A stretch of 59,804 nucleotides of DNA from Actinomycetota bacterium (GTDB taxonomy: Bacteria; Actinomycetota; Thermoleophilia; Solirubrobacterales; 70-9): NCBI GenBank assembly GCA_018268575.1, contig JAFDWF010000105.1, positions 1 to 59,804 of the forward strand, written 5' to 3'. The position numbers and the translations under genes are program-made. Within the stretch, counting starts at the first letter, position 1. Each line of letters opens with the position of its first letter. The notes beneath the pieces were generated by a model, which searched no databases, was not told the origin of the DNA, and worked only from the letters and a program-made list of their open reading frames with translations. Below, piece after piece: positions 50,922-59,634 of the stretch.

Positions 50922-51686
50922 CTAGGCGGCCGTGGTGGTGTGGGGGCGATGGGCGGCGTCGATCTCGATCCAGTGCTCGACCGTGGCCAGCGCTTTCTCG
51001 GTGTCCTCGTCGCCGCCCAGCCCGATCGTCTCGCGCAGGATCTCGGCCACGCCGGCGAGTGCGCGTTTGCCCTGCTCCACGTCTTCCGCGACGCCGTCGA
51101 ACCCGGTGTCTTCCAGGTAGCGCGCCCGCTCGACCGCGATGGCCGTCGCCGCTTCCGTGGGACCGTTGATCGGGAAGTCCACCGTGTCCGCCTCCCCGAA
51201 TCCGTCCGGTGCTCCCTCGTCGGGGCGCGAGACGGCATCGGCGTATGCGACTGCATCACCATGGTCCCAGAACGCGCAGGCCTCGCGTTCGAGGGCGAAC
51301 GGCGGCTCGACCATGTAGACGGGCGGGACCGGCGGCGGGGTGGCGGCGAGGAGACGCCGGGCCAGTTCGCCCAAGGCCACGTAGTCGGCGCCTTCGTCGT
51401 CGATCGCGCGGCGCAGCTCGCAGCCGATGCCGTGGTCGATCCAATAGCGGGATCTGTCCTGCTCGGGCACCGGGTCAAGATCGATGCCGACCTCATCGTC
51501 GAGCGCCGGCCAGTCCGTGACGCCGCGCTCATCCGTGTGCTCGGCCACCTTGACCATCTGGCCGAAGGAGTCGCGCAGGGCGAGCGACTGCGTCGTCTCC
51601 TCGCCGCCGTTCAGCCGCTCCAAGTCCTCGGCCTGCTCGGCGATGCCTTCGGCCATCGCATTCAGGAACCTGACCATGTTGCTCAT
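50922..51686 (-). CDS. Acidic hypothetical protein
   Basis: The 254-residue, strongly acidic helical protein starts MSNMVRFLNAMAEGIAEQA and contains ARRLLAATPPPVPPVYMVE and ERARYLEDTGFDGVAEDV. No recognised domain. The ATG overlaps the end of the previous gene. Its composition matches the large acidic protein at 49012-50241. Confidence 0.6.
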   Translation of the reverse strand: MSNMVRFLNAMAEGIAEQAEDLERLNGGEETTQSLALRDSFGQMVKVAEHTDERGVTDWPALDDEVGIDLDPVPEQDRSRYWIDHGIGCELRRAIDDEGADYVALGELARRLLAATPPPVPPVYMVEPPFALEREACAFWDHGDAVAYADAVSRPDEGAPDGFGEADTVDFPINGPTEAATAIAVERARYLEDTGFDGVAEDVEQGKRALAGVAEILRETIGLGGDEDTEKALATVEHWIEIDAAHRPHTTTAA

Positions 51687-51994
51687 ACCGCACCCCCGAT
51701 TCCTGCCGGTCCTACCGGCGTCCGTTCGTTCGGTTCCTTGGCCTTGGCGGTCGTTTTCGCCTCATCCATGCGCGGCAGGTCCTGCAAGCCGAGTCCTTGG
51801 CGGCAGACGCCCCACCCGAAATCCGTCGTGCCGTCGTTCATGTGCCGGTTGTTCTCGCCCAGATCGACCGTCACGTACCGACCGTGGAGGCGGGGATGCG
51901 TCGGCGCGCCCTCTTCCTTTCCCGCCATGTCCAGGGAGGGGCTGAGGGGCGAGCCGTGGGCGCGCGGCACCTTGAGGCTCACCGCGCTGCTCAC
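51683..51994 (-). CDS. Hypothetical protein
   Basis: A GTG at 51994 behind GAGGTCGGGG gives 103 residues, with HGRYVTVDLGENNRHMNDG and TTDFGWGVCRQGLGLQ in the middle. Overlaps the next gene. Unknown function; soluble. Confidence 0.55.
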   Translation of the reverse strand: MSSAVSLKVPRAHGSPLSPSLDMAGKEEGAPTHPRLHGRYVTVDLGENNRHMNDGTTDFGWGVCRQGLGLQDLPRMDEAKTTAKAKEPNERTPVGPAGIGGAV

Positions 51995-52015
51995 GCCCCG
52001 ACCTCGATTGCGTGC

Positions 52016-52672
52016 TCATCTGGGGGCGCCCCCACCGCGGACCAACTCGGCGGGGTCGAGCCGCCCGCACCCGAGCCAGGTCGCCAAGGCGGATTCGGCC
52101 GCCGTGTCGATGGGCGTGATCGTCAAACTGGCGGGATCGAAGGTGCCGACCTCGACCAGCGAGGTGCGCGCGACGGCCATCCTCGCCACCGTCGGGTAGT
52201 TCGCGACGAGCCGGCCGTGCGCGTGGAAGACCCGATCGGCCAGTCGGGCCAATTCCGGCTGTTCGTAGATCGCGCCCTCGTAATAGACGGCGACCCGCTC
52301 GGCACCAGGCTGCGGGGCGCCGACGATGCCCGAGCCCTTGCGAATGCCCTTCGTCGAGGTGTCCCCCTCCCTGGGGACGAAGACGACATAGGGGCTTGCC
52401 AGGCGCGCGATCACCCCGGCCTGGGAGAGCATCCGGGCGATGCGCCTGAGGCGGGGCCGCTCGTGCTCGGCGACGTCCACCTCGGGGTCCACCTCCTCTT
52501 CGTCGCCCTCTTCGGCGAGGTGCCGCCGCCCGTTGTCGATCTCCAGCCTGGCGCCGCGGCCGTGGCGACGAAGGACGCCTCCTCGGAGGGTGTAGGCCCG
52601 GTTCTCCTCGGGGCAGTCGACGTAGATCCCGAGCCACAGCTCGTCGGCGGGCATTCCCATGACCAGTTCCAT
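52016..52672 (-). CDS. Hypothetical protein
   Basis: ATG 52672 with AGGAGG six bases upstream gives 218 residues. Two halves: ELWLGIYVDCPEENRAYTL with LRRHGRGARLEIDNG, then YVVFVPREGDTSTKG and RVAVYYEGAIYEQPEL. Beta-rich with no catalytic motif that I recognise. Part of the hypothetical-gene block between mIHF and the methyltransferase. Confidence 0.55.
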   Translation of the reverse strand: MELVMGMPADELWLGIYVDCPEENRAYTLRGGVLRRHGRGARLEIDNGRRHLAEEGDEEEVDPEVDVAEHERPRLRRIARMLSQAGVIARLASPYVVFVPREGDTSTKGIRKGSGIVGAPQPGAERVAVYYEGAIYEQPELARLADRVFHAHGRLVANYPTVARMAVARTSLVEVGTFDPASLTITPIDTAAESALATWLGCGRLDPAELVRGGGAPR

Positions 52673-52773
52673 CTCGAACCTCCTGTCTTTTTCAGGGGGC
52701 ACCGGCCCCCGCGTTCTGCGCGCCATGCGGCGCACGGGATGTCGGCGGTCGACGGCCTCGGGCCGCCGCCCGC

Positions 52774-53067
52774 TCAGTCGCGGCGGGCCGGGTTGGCCGT
52801 CGACCGGTCCAGCTCGTCACAGGCGTCCTGCGCCTGCCCACGGCTGCTCCAGACGTCGGCCCGGAGCGCGTCGGTCCAGCTGTCGAGGACCTGGAAGCCC
52901 TCGGTCGTCACCTCGACGATGTGGCGGAGGTCCGGTCGATCGAAGTCGAGGAGTACCTCGCGGCACTCCTCGCACTCCAGGGCGACGTTGTCGCCGTTCG
53001 CGTAGTCGACGCAGACGACCTCGTCGCCGATGTGGCGGGCCCGGTCTGCGTAGGTGTGGGCGGCCAT
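52774..53067 (-). CDS. Small hypothetical protein with cysteine pair
   Basis: ATG 53067 follows AAAGGAGG by four bases. The 97-residue protein has GDEVVCVDYANGDNVALEC and EECREVLLDFDRP, giving C-x-n-CxxC positions that could bind zinc. Otherwise unknown. Confidence 0.6.
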   Translation of the reverse strand: MAAHTYADRARHIGDEVVCVDYANGDNVALECEECREVLLDFDRPDLRHIVEVTTEGFQVLDSWTDALRADVWSSRGQAQDACDELDRSTANPARRD

Positions 53068-53077
53068 AGGCCTCCTT

Positions 53078-53311
53078 TCAGATCTCCTCGCCCGGCGCGC
53101 ATTCGGCCGGCGCCCCGGCGAGCTCGAACTGGAGCTGCACCCGGGTGCGCTCGTAGCCGGCCTGCTCAAGCAGCAGCGCGGCGCCGAGTTCGATCGGGTC
53201 CTTGGTCCCCAGATAGGCGGCGATGTCGGCGAGCTGGGACTTGACGTCCTCGGGGCTGCCGTGGACGCAGCCGCTGCGCCGCACCCGGCGGTAGGCCTCC
53301 TCGATGCTCAC
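53078..53311 (-). CDS. Small hypothetical protein
   Basis: The GTG at 53311 overlaps the previous TGA (GTGA). The 77 residues read VSIEEAYRRVRRSGC, EDVKSQLADIAAYLGTK and GAALLLEQAGYERTRV, an all-helical protein. Unknown function. Confidence 0.55.
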   Translation of the reverse strand: MSIEEAYRRVRRSGCVHGSPEDVKSQLADIAAYLGTKDPIELGAALLLEQAGYERTRVQLQFELAGAPAECAPGEEI

Positions 53312-53808
53312 CGTGATGCGGCACGAGAAAGGCGTCGTAGCCGGCTGAAGCGCCGACGGCGGCCGCGGCCCTCGAGGTCCTCCTCCCCGCGGCGCATCGC
53401 CTCGAAGCTCGGCAGCAGGGTCGATGCGCAGTCGAGCAATGCCTCGATCGCGGCGCAGGTCTCCTCGAAGCTCTCGTCGCCGGCGTCGATGACGTACCTG
53501 GCCTCGAACGAGTAGGTGGACACCTGTCGCCACGGCAGGCCGCCCGGGGGTGGCACATCCTCGCGCACGGTGACCATCACGGAGTCGGCAAATGCGTAGA
53601 CCATCACCTCGACCCCCGGTGGTCCGTCGACCGCCCCCGCGTAGAAGGCGTCGTGGAAACGCCTGGCCAGTGCCATGCCGATCCCGCCCTCCCCATCGGC
53701 GGCGGCTCCCCTGAGCTCGCCGAGCTCCTCGCGGGTCGCGGCAGCGAAGCGCTCGCGGTCGAGCGTGAAGGGCGCGGCTTCGGCCCTCCGCGCAAACGGT
53801 CTCCTCAT
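53308..53808 (-). CDS. Hypothetical protein
   Basis: ATG 53808 follows AAAGGAGGAG. The 166-residue protein has TREELGELRGAAADGEG, GGLPWRQVSTYSFEARYV and FEETCAAIEALLDCAS, an alpha/beta pattern ending in a very arginine-rich tail that may bind nucleic acid. Unknown function. Confidence 0.55.
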   Translation of the reverse strand: MRRPFARRAEAAPFTLDRERFAAATREELGELRGAAADGEGGIGMALARRFHDAFYAGAVDGPPGVEVMVYAFADSVMVTVREDVPPPGGLPWRQVSTYSFEARYVIDAGDESFEETCAAIEALLDCASTLLPSFEAMRRGEEDLEGRGRRRRFSRLRRLSRAASR

Positions 53809-53857
53809 CTCTCCTCCTTTGGTGGGTTGACGTGAGGGCCCCAAAGCGAGGGGACGC

Positions 53858-54223
53858 TCAGGGAAGCGGGATGACGAGCAACATCTCCCGACCGAAGTCG
53901 GGCGAGCCGAGCTCGCCCGGTGCCAGGCGCTCGAAGGTGACCGTCATCTCGGCGAACTTCGGATGGGTCAGGGCGAAGATCTCTCCGGCCTGCAGCCGGG
54001 AGCCGGTGTCGAGCACGTAGGTGCCGATTTCGTGCAGCAGCTGCTGGGCCATCGGGGCGAAGGCCCCCGGGACGTTCAACAGCGCCAGCTCCGGATGTCC
54101 GGCCTGCTCGTGGAGGCCCGAGGTGGTCAGGTAGCCGCCTCGTCGCCAGGCCTCGCCACAAAGCCAGGCGCCGCGGCGCAGCTCGGCCAGCAGCTCGGGG
54201 CCGAGGCCCCCGCCGGCCGACAC
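53858..54223 (-). CDS. DUF4262-like protein, possibly frameshifted at its 5' end
   Basis: The 121-residue frame from GTG 54223 contains RRGGYLTTSGLHEQAGHPELALLN split over the DUF4262-like signature, then LLHEIGTYVLDTGSRLQAG. GTG 54223 has only a weak site. A much better site (GAGAGGAGAC then ATG at 54317) opens another frame, MKRPRLQILHTPATLAPDHE, which leads nowhere sensible. One inserted or deleted base near 54240 would join the two. Either the start is the weak GTG or this copy is frameshifted. Confidence 0.55.
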   Translation of the reverse strand: MSAGGGLGPELLAELRRGAWLCGEAWRRGGYLTTSGLHEQAGHPELALLNVPGAFAPMAQQLLHEIGTYVLDTGSRLQAGEIFALTHPKFAEMTVTFERLAPGELGSPDFGREMLLVIPLP

Positions 54224-54383
54224 CGCCGCGGCCAGGGCGTTCGCGCTCGGCGCCCGCCTCGTGGTCCGGGGCGAGCGTCGCCGGGGTGTGGAGGATCTGC
54301 AGTCGGGGTCTTTTCATGTCTCCTCTCGATCTGGGCGAGGGCCGCCGGTTGGCGATGTCCTCCGACCGCCTCGCGCGCGCGGC

Positions 54384-56252
54384 TCAGGCGATCACCTCGA
54401 GCAGCCGCGAGACGATCAGCTCCATCGCCGGCGGGGTCACCGCATTTCCGTACTGGGCCATCTGTTCGCGCCGGTTGCCGGTGACCAGGTATTCGGCCTC
54501 GCCGTCGACGTGGTGGTACATCGCCATGGCTTTGGCGATCTCCGGCAGGTCGAACATCCGGAAGAGGCAGTTGTCGATGTCCTCCTCGGTGATCTCGACG
54601 GCGGGCAGGGGCTCGGTTGCGAGCCTGGTCGTCGCCGAGCGACCCAGGGCAGTCGGCATATCGCCGGAGTCGGGGACGACGAGTGCCAGGCGATCCTTCG
54701 TCGAGAGGGTCGGCGAGGGCGAGCGATCGGGATCCCTGCCGCCGCCGGTCCGGTAGTAGGGGATCACCAGCGACTGGTGGCACTTTGCCGTCAGCGTCCG
54801 GATCGGCTCGGTCGCGGGGGTCGACTGCTCCCCGGCCGTGTCGCCGTTGTTCCGCATCACCAGCGCCAGGTGGGAGCCGGTCTGCACCGTCCTCGCCGGC
54901 GCCCCCTCGGCGCCGGCGGGCACGTTGTGCGCGCGGTTGGCCATCACCAGTGAGAGCCCGCCTTCGGTGCGAAGCGTCTGGGCCGACTCGCTCCGGGCCG
55001 CGCGGGGGACGCCGTTCTCGGTGTTGGCCATGACCAGTGCCGGCCTGGTCGTCGTCGGCTGGGTGGGCGCCGGCGCCTCCGTGGCCGCGCGGGCGGCGAC
55101 GCCACCCATCGGCGGCACCACCATCGCCCGGTCGAGCGTGCCGTGGACGGTGTCGAGGGCCGCGGTGGCGGCGTCGCGGGCGCGGTTGCCCGACGTCCGC
55201 TCGAACGTGTTGCCGGCGTTGGGGAAGACCATCGCCGCCTCGTGACGTGAGGTCTGGGTCATCAGCGGCAGGGTGAGCGGCCTCGGGTTGCCGGTCCCGC
55301 CGATCCGCAGGGCGAAGGGCTCACCGAGGACCTTCTGCCAGCCACGGCGGATCCGGCCCCGGGTCGAGGCCTCGAGCGGTTTCCTGCGATCGCCGATCCG
55401 CCCGATCGGGAGGCTCCAGTCGATCGCCTCCGCGGCAGGCACCGCGCCCGGGAAGACGGTCCCGGCGCACACCGGGCAGCTGTAGAAATACTGCTGCCCG
55501 TACTTGCCCCAGGGACGCCCGGCGCTCTTCTTCAGGCTGACGGCCTTGAAGGTCTGGCGGCCGTCGACGAGCGACCCGCAGGCCGGGCACCAGCTGAGCG
55601 GCTCCACCCTCAGGTTCGGGGCCCTCGCCCCCCGCCGCCAGAACACCACGTACATCCGGTCCCGCGACTGGGGAACCGGGCGACCGGCCATCGCGGGGCC
55701 CGCGAACATCGAGTTCAGCCAGAGGATCTCGTGCTCGTAGCCGAGCGCCCGCATCGCCTGCAGCCAGGCGTCGAAGAGGCTGCCGTCGCCGTTGGGATAG
55801 CCGCGCTGCTCGGGACCCCACCAGAAGGCGTCGGGCACGTTCTCGACGACGATCGCCTTGTAGGGGCGGCCCCTGTCGATCTTCGCCTCGGCGAAGCGGC
55901 AGACGTCCCACATCGTCGCGCGCGAGCGTTCGGCCTCGTCGTCGCCGGCCGGTCCGTCGTCGAAGAGCGAGGAGGCCCGGGGCTTGCGCCGCCTCCCTCC
56001 CTTTGCCAGCGAGTGGTTCGTGCACTCGGGGCTGGCGAGCAGGATGTCGGAGTCGGGGTAACCGCGGATCCGCGCCGTGCTGAGCGAGGAGACGTCGTTG
56101 CAGTCGTGATCGGCGTGGCCGAAGTTGATGGCGTGGGTCTCGATCGCCCGGGGCCAGTGGTTGAGGCCGAGGCGAAGCTCCGCACCCGCCAGCTCTGCGC
56201 CGAGCGAGCTGCCGCCGGCGCCGCAGAAGAGGTCGGTGATCTGGGCGCTCAC
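54384..56252 (-). CDS. C5-cytosine DNA methyltransferase
   Basis: GTG 56252 overlaps the 38-codon ORF as GTGA and has GGAGGG upstream, giving 622 residues. Motif I DLFCGAGGSSLG (7-18), motif IV SPECTNHSLA with Cys77, motif VI VVENVPD (135-141), motif VIII QSRDRMY (195-201) and motif X YGNAVTPP are all present. CPACGS (Cys222/225) and CPVCAG (Cys259/262) form an inserted zinc ribbon. Between ~400 and ~540 come several units of about 35 residues each ending in LALVM or SLVMA. It should methylate DNA, probably for host evasion; no linked restriction enzyme is visible. Confidence 0.92.
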   Translation of the reverse strand: MSAQITDLFCGAGGSSLGAELAGAELRLGLNHWPRAIETHAINFGHADHDCNDVSSLSTARIRGYPDSDILLASPECTNHSLAKGGRRRKPRASSLFDDGPAGDDEAERSRATMWDVCRFAEAKIDRGRPYKAIVVENVPDAFWWGPEQRGYPNGDGSLFDAWLQAMRALGYEHEILWLNSMFAGPAMAGRPVPQSRDRMYVVFWRRGARAPNLRVEPLSWCPACGSLVDGRQTFKAVSLKKSAGRPWGKYGQQYFYSCPVCAGTVFPGAVPAAEAIDWSLPIGRIGDRRKPLEASTRGRIRRGWQKVLGEPFALRIGGTGNPRPLTLPLMTQTSRHEAAMVFPNAGNTFERTSGNRARDAATAALDTVHGTLDRAMVVPPMGGVAARAATEAPAPTQPTTTRPALVMANTENGVPRAARSESAQTLRTEGGLSLVMANRAHNVPAGAEGAPARTVQTGSHLALVMRNNGDTAGEQSTPATEPIRTLTAKCHQSLVIPYYRTGGGRDPDRSPSPTLSTKDRLALVVPDSGDMPTALGRSATTRLATEPLPAVEITEEDIDNCLFRMFDLPEIAKAMAMYHHVDGEAEYLVTGNRREQMAQYGNAVTPPAMELIVSRLLEVIA

Positions 56253-56365
56253 GGTGAGCCCTCCGGGGAGTCGGACCGGGGGCACATCCGAGGTTCCTCT
56301 CGGAAGGCGCGCTCGGGGCGCGACTGACCCCCACCGGGTCCGACGGGCGCTGGACGGCGTCTCAT
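56249..56365 (-). CDS. Putative 38-residue bridging ORF
   Basis: ATG 56365 overlaps the recT stop as ATGA and its own TGA overlaps the methyltransferase GTG as GTGA, so it exactly bridges the two genes. The peptide begins MRRRPAPVGPGGGQSRP and has FREEPRMCPRSDS. It may serve mainly to carry ribosomes from one gene to the next; no family. Confidence 0.5.
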   Translation of the reverse strand: MRRRPAPVGPGGGQSRPERAFREEPRMCPRSDSPEGSP

Positions 56366-57591
56366 GGGGCCTCTTCGGGCCCCGGGTCGGCGTCGAGCAG
56401 CGAGGGCGTCCGACCCGGCTCCTCCTCGGCTCGCGACCCCTCCGCCGTGGCGGCCTCGGGCAGCGCCGCGGCACCCTCGGCCTCGGCCTTCGCCTCGGCG
56501 TCGGCTTTCCGGTGGCGCTCGGAGATCCACTGAAGGAGCGCCCGGGCGCGGACCTCGACGTTGCCCTTGCCCTGCTTCAGGGCGACCTTGCAGTTCCGCT
56601 CGAGCTCGACCGGCGTGATCCCGGCCTGCTCGGCCTCGGCGAGCGCCGTGGTGAGGACGGAGGACTGCTCATCGGTGAGCCGGTCGGGCATCTGGTCGAA
56701 GAGCGCCTCGGTCAGTTCGCCGCGCTGCCGCCCGTACCTTCCGTCGGCGAGCGTCTGGGCCAGGGTCCGCCTGGTCGCCGGCCGGGCAGGGGCGCCGCTC
56801 GGCTGTCCCTCGGCGGCGTCGACGATCACGGAGGGGGCCTCCGCGCCGGGACCATCCGGCGCCGAGGGCGGGGCGGGCGCCGGCGGGGCGGGGGCGACGG
56901 GAGGCGCGCCGTGGGGCGGGGCGGGGGCGGGAGGGACGTCTGCCGCGACCGCCGCCGCGGCACCACCCTCCTCGCCGCCGATCGCCGCCAGGGAGATCCC
57001 CAGCTCCTCGGCCGTGTAGAGGCCTGAGAGCTGCGCGGGGAAGGCCTTGCGAAGGGCCAGTGCCTCCGCGCGGATGCTCAGCATGTGGGCCGGCTTGCCG
57101 CCGACCTTGTTCCACAGCGAGTCGGCGCCGGCGTCCCCCAAGGGGGCGAAGTCGTGCCAGTTGGCGGTGCCGGTCGTCGGCACCTTGGTGCCCTTGCGGT
57201 GGACACGGACCCGGGCGGCTATCGGCGTGTCCTCGCCCGACCAGTAGTCGGTCCAGTTGCCCTCGGAATCGCACCATTCCGGGTCGCTCTGGCCCTCGTA
57301 GAGCTCGGTGCGCTCGGCCAGCAGCCGCATGCCGTCGATCGTCGCGACGGCATGCATCGTGCCGTTCTCCCAGACGGCGTAGATCTGCCCGACCAGGGGC
57401 TCGAGGTCGTAGATCCGGCATTCGAGCAGGAACTGGTCGACCTCCTTCTCGTCGGGCCTGACACGTTCGGAAACGCCCCCCGGGCCGACGACGTACTTCT
57501 TCATCTTCGCCTTGACCGCCTCGCGGTAGCGGAGGACGTCGTGCTTGGCGCCGTCTCCGTTCCGCGAGGGGGCCTCTGCGATCGAACTCAT
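56362..57591 (-). CDS. recT: RecT-family single-strand annealing protein
   Basis: ATG 57591 follows AAAGGAGATG. The 409-residue protein has the RecT/Bet core in its first half: FLLECRIYDLEPLVGQIY, GTMHAVATIDGMRLLAER, EDTPIAARVRVHRKG and KPAHMLSIRAEALALRKAF followed by QLSGLYTAEELG. A proline/alanine-rich linker (about 220-270) and a helical C-terminal extension follow, which is longer than in phage RecT. It anneals single strands and would act on incoming conjugal DNA or in double-strand-break repair. A nuclease partner may be the protein encoded at 47930-48823. Confidence 0.88.
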   Translation of the reverse strand: MSSIAEAPSRNGDGAKHDVLRYREAVKAKMKKYVVGPGGVSERVRPDEKEVDQFLLECRIYDLEPLVGQIYAVWENGTMHAVATIDGMRLLAERTELYEGQSDPEWCDSEGNWTDYWSGEDTPIAARVRVHRKGTKVPTTGTANWHDFAPLGDAGADSLWNKVGGKPAHMLSIRAEALALRKAFPAQLSGLYTAEELGISLAAIGGEEGGAAAAVAADVPPAPAPPHGAPPVAPAPPAPAPPSAPDGPGAEAPSVIVDAAEGQPSGAPARPATRRTLAQTLADGRYGRQRGELTEALFDQMPDRLTDEQSSVLTTALAEAEQAGITPVELERNCKVALKQGKGNVEVRARALLQWISERHRKADAEAKAEAEGAAALPEAATAEGSRAEEEPGRTPSLLDADPGPEEAP

Positions 57592-57702
57592 CGCATCTCC
57601 TTTCTTGGCGCGCCGCGCGGGGCGCGGGCGCCATTGGTCTGCGGCGCCGGACAAGCCCGCGCCGCTCGGTGTGTGTGGCTCCCACCAGCGAGCCCAGGCG
57701 TG

Positions 57703-59634
57703 CTAGAGGCCGGACTCGGCGACGAAGCGCGAGGTCTTCGCCGGCTTGCCCCAGCGTCGCGCGCAGCTCGACATCACGAGGCTCTCCCGCGCGCGGGTCA
57801 GCGCCACGTAGGCGAGGCGCCGCTCCTCTTCGGTGCGGCCCTCCTGCAGGGCGCGCGTGGAGGGCATCACCCCCTCGTCGACGCCGGCGAGCCAGACGTG
57901 GGCGAACTCGAGGCCCTTGACCGCGTGGACGGTGCCGAGCGCAAGCGCGGAGGCTATGCGCCGGGTGTCGGTCGAGTAGAGCGCCAGCTCCTGCAGGAAC
58001 TCCGCCAGGGCGGGGCGACGCCCCTCGACCACGCACTGCTGCTGGTAGGAGCGCGCCGCCCGGAAGAGCTCGCGGACGCTGCCGAGCTCCCGGGCCCCTG
58101 CCCGCCCGCGGCGACGGAGCTGATCGGGGATGCCGGAGATGACGATGATGTCGCCGACCAGGGACTTGAACTCGCGCCGGCCGGCGGCGGCGATCTCGCG
58201 GATCTGCTCCATCGACTCGCCGAAGGCGATCGCCGCCTTGCCGCGGCTCTCGCCGATGCCCGCTTCCCAGGGCGCCAGGCAGGCCTGCTCATAACCGAGG
58301 CCGCGGGACTTGGCGGCCTCGATCAGGCGACGGGCGGTCGCGGGCCCCAGGTCAGGGCGCGACTCGAGCGCGCGGGCGAAGGCCGCCGAGTTGGCCGGGT
58401 TGACGGTCAGCGTCAACCAGGCGAGGGCGTCGCGGACCTCCGAGCGCGCCCAGAGCGCCCGCTCCCCGAGGGTGGTGTAGGGGATGCCGCGGGTGCCGAG
58501 CGCGATCTCCACGTCCCGGCGGACCTGAAGTTCGCGCATCCGCACCAACACCCCGAGCTCGCCCGGTGCGACGCCCGAGGAGATGTGGGCCTGGGCCCAG
58601 GCGGCGATCGCCTCCGCCTCCTCCTCCTCGGAGTCGTAGTGCTCATAGATCGGGTCGGGACCGGCGCCATAGGCGGCTTCGAGAGCCTTCGGACGGCGCC
58701 GCTCATTGTGGGCGATCAGCCGCAGGGCCGAGTCGACGATGCCGCCGTGGGAGCGGTAGTTGCGCCGCAGGACCATCGCCGAGGCCAGCGGGAAGTAGCG
58801 CTCGAAGTCGACGGTGAACTCCGGGTCGGCGCCGCGCCAGGCGTAGACGACCTGGTCGTCGTCGGCGACCACCGTCAGCCCGGCGCCCTCCGGCGCCAGC
58901 AGGCGGATCATCGCGAACTGGGCCTCGGAGACATCGTGGAACTCGTCGACGAGGAGGGCCTTGACCCCCGCCCGCCAGGGCGCGGCGTGGCGCTCGTCGG
59001 AGAGCACGATCGCCGCCGCCCGCACGATCCCCTCGAAATCCAGGGCGTTGGCCGCGCGCAGGTCCGACTCGTAGATGTCGAAGGCCCGCGCCGGACCCGC
59101 CTCGCCGCGCACCGCCCAGAGCGCCGAATCCTCGAGGTTGGCCTTGGCGGTCCCGATCCTGCGCATCAGCTCGTGTGCGTCCATGCCGGGCTCGGCCCGC
59201 TCGACCGCCGAGCGCGCCAGCTGCAGCTGATCGTCGGAGTCGAAGATCGAGAACCGGCGATCGAGCCCGACCACCTCGGGATGGCCCCGGACGACCTGGG
59301 CGGCGAGCGCGTGGATCGTCGAGATCCTCACCCCCGCCTGCTCGGAGGAGAGCTCGGCCTCCACCCGCTCCGACATCTCCTTCGCGGCGGCGTTGGTGAA
59401 GGTGATCGCGACCACCTGTGGCGGGGCGACCTCACCTCCGCGGACCAGATGGATGATCCGCTGGGTCAGGACGCGGGTCTTGCCCGCACCCGGCCCGGCG
59501 ACGACCAGGAGCGGGCGCTCCAGCGGCGCGTGGACCGCGGCCACCTGCTCGGGGTCGAGGCTGCGCTCCTCCGCGGGAGCGGGCGCCTGCTCGATCGTCC
59601 CCCCGAGCGGTGGTGCCGCGGTTGCCTGGGTCAT
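57703..59634 (-). CDS. UvrD/PcrA-type SF1 helicase
   Basis: The 643-residue protein has motif I VVAGPGAGKTR (44-54), Ia ITFTNAAAKEM, motif II LLVDEFHDVSEAQ (227-239), motif III VVADDDQVVYAWRGA (256-270), motif IV RNYRSHGGIVD, motif V TVHAVKGLEF and motif VI VALTRARES (611-619). It is a little shorter than PcrA and lacks the C-terminal Tudor-like tail. A 3'-5' helicase role in replication, repair or strand displacement is expected. It is the first gene of the long leftward run within the window; 59635-59804 shows no gene. Confidence 0.93.
   Translation of the reverse strand: MTQATAAPPLGGTIEQAPAPAEERSLDPEQVAAVHAPLERPLLVVAGPGAGKTRVLTQRIIHLVRGGEVAPPQVVAITFTNAAAKEMSERVEAELSSEQAGVRISTIHALAAQVVRGHPEVVGLDRRFSIFDSDDQLQLARSAVERAEPGMDAHELMRRIGTAKANLEDSALWAVRGEAGPARAFDIYESDLRAANALDFEGIVRAAAIVLSDERHAAPWRAGVKALLVDEFHDVSEAQFAMIRLLAPEGAGLTVVADDDQVVYAWRGADPEFTVDFERYFPLASAMVLRRNYRSHGGIVDSALRLIAHNERRRPKALEAAYGAGPDPIYEHYDSEEEEAEAIAAWAQAHISSGVAPGELGVLVRMRELQVRRDVEIALGTRGIPYTTLGERALWARSEVRDALAWLTLTVNPANSAAFARALESRPDLGPATARRLIEAAKSRGLGYEQACLAPWEAGIGESRGKAAIAFGESMEQIREIAAAGRREFKSLVGDIIVISGIPDQLRRRGRAGARELGSVRELFRAARSYQQQCVVEGRRPALAEFLQELALYSTDTRRIASALALGTVHAVKGLEFAHVWLAGVDEGVMPSTRALQEGRTEEERRLAYVALTRARESLVMSSCARRWGKPAKTSRFVAESGL

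Noticed and set aside
53805..54317. A 170-codon frame starting at the well-placed ATG 54317
   Set aside because: After the first ~25 residues the text becomes arginine/alanine-rich and unlike a protein, whereas the DUF4262-like text is in another frame; treated as the 5' part of a possible frameshift instead.
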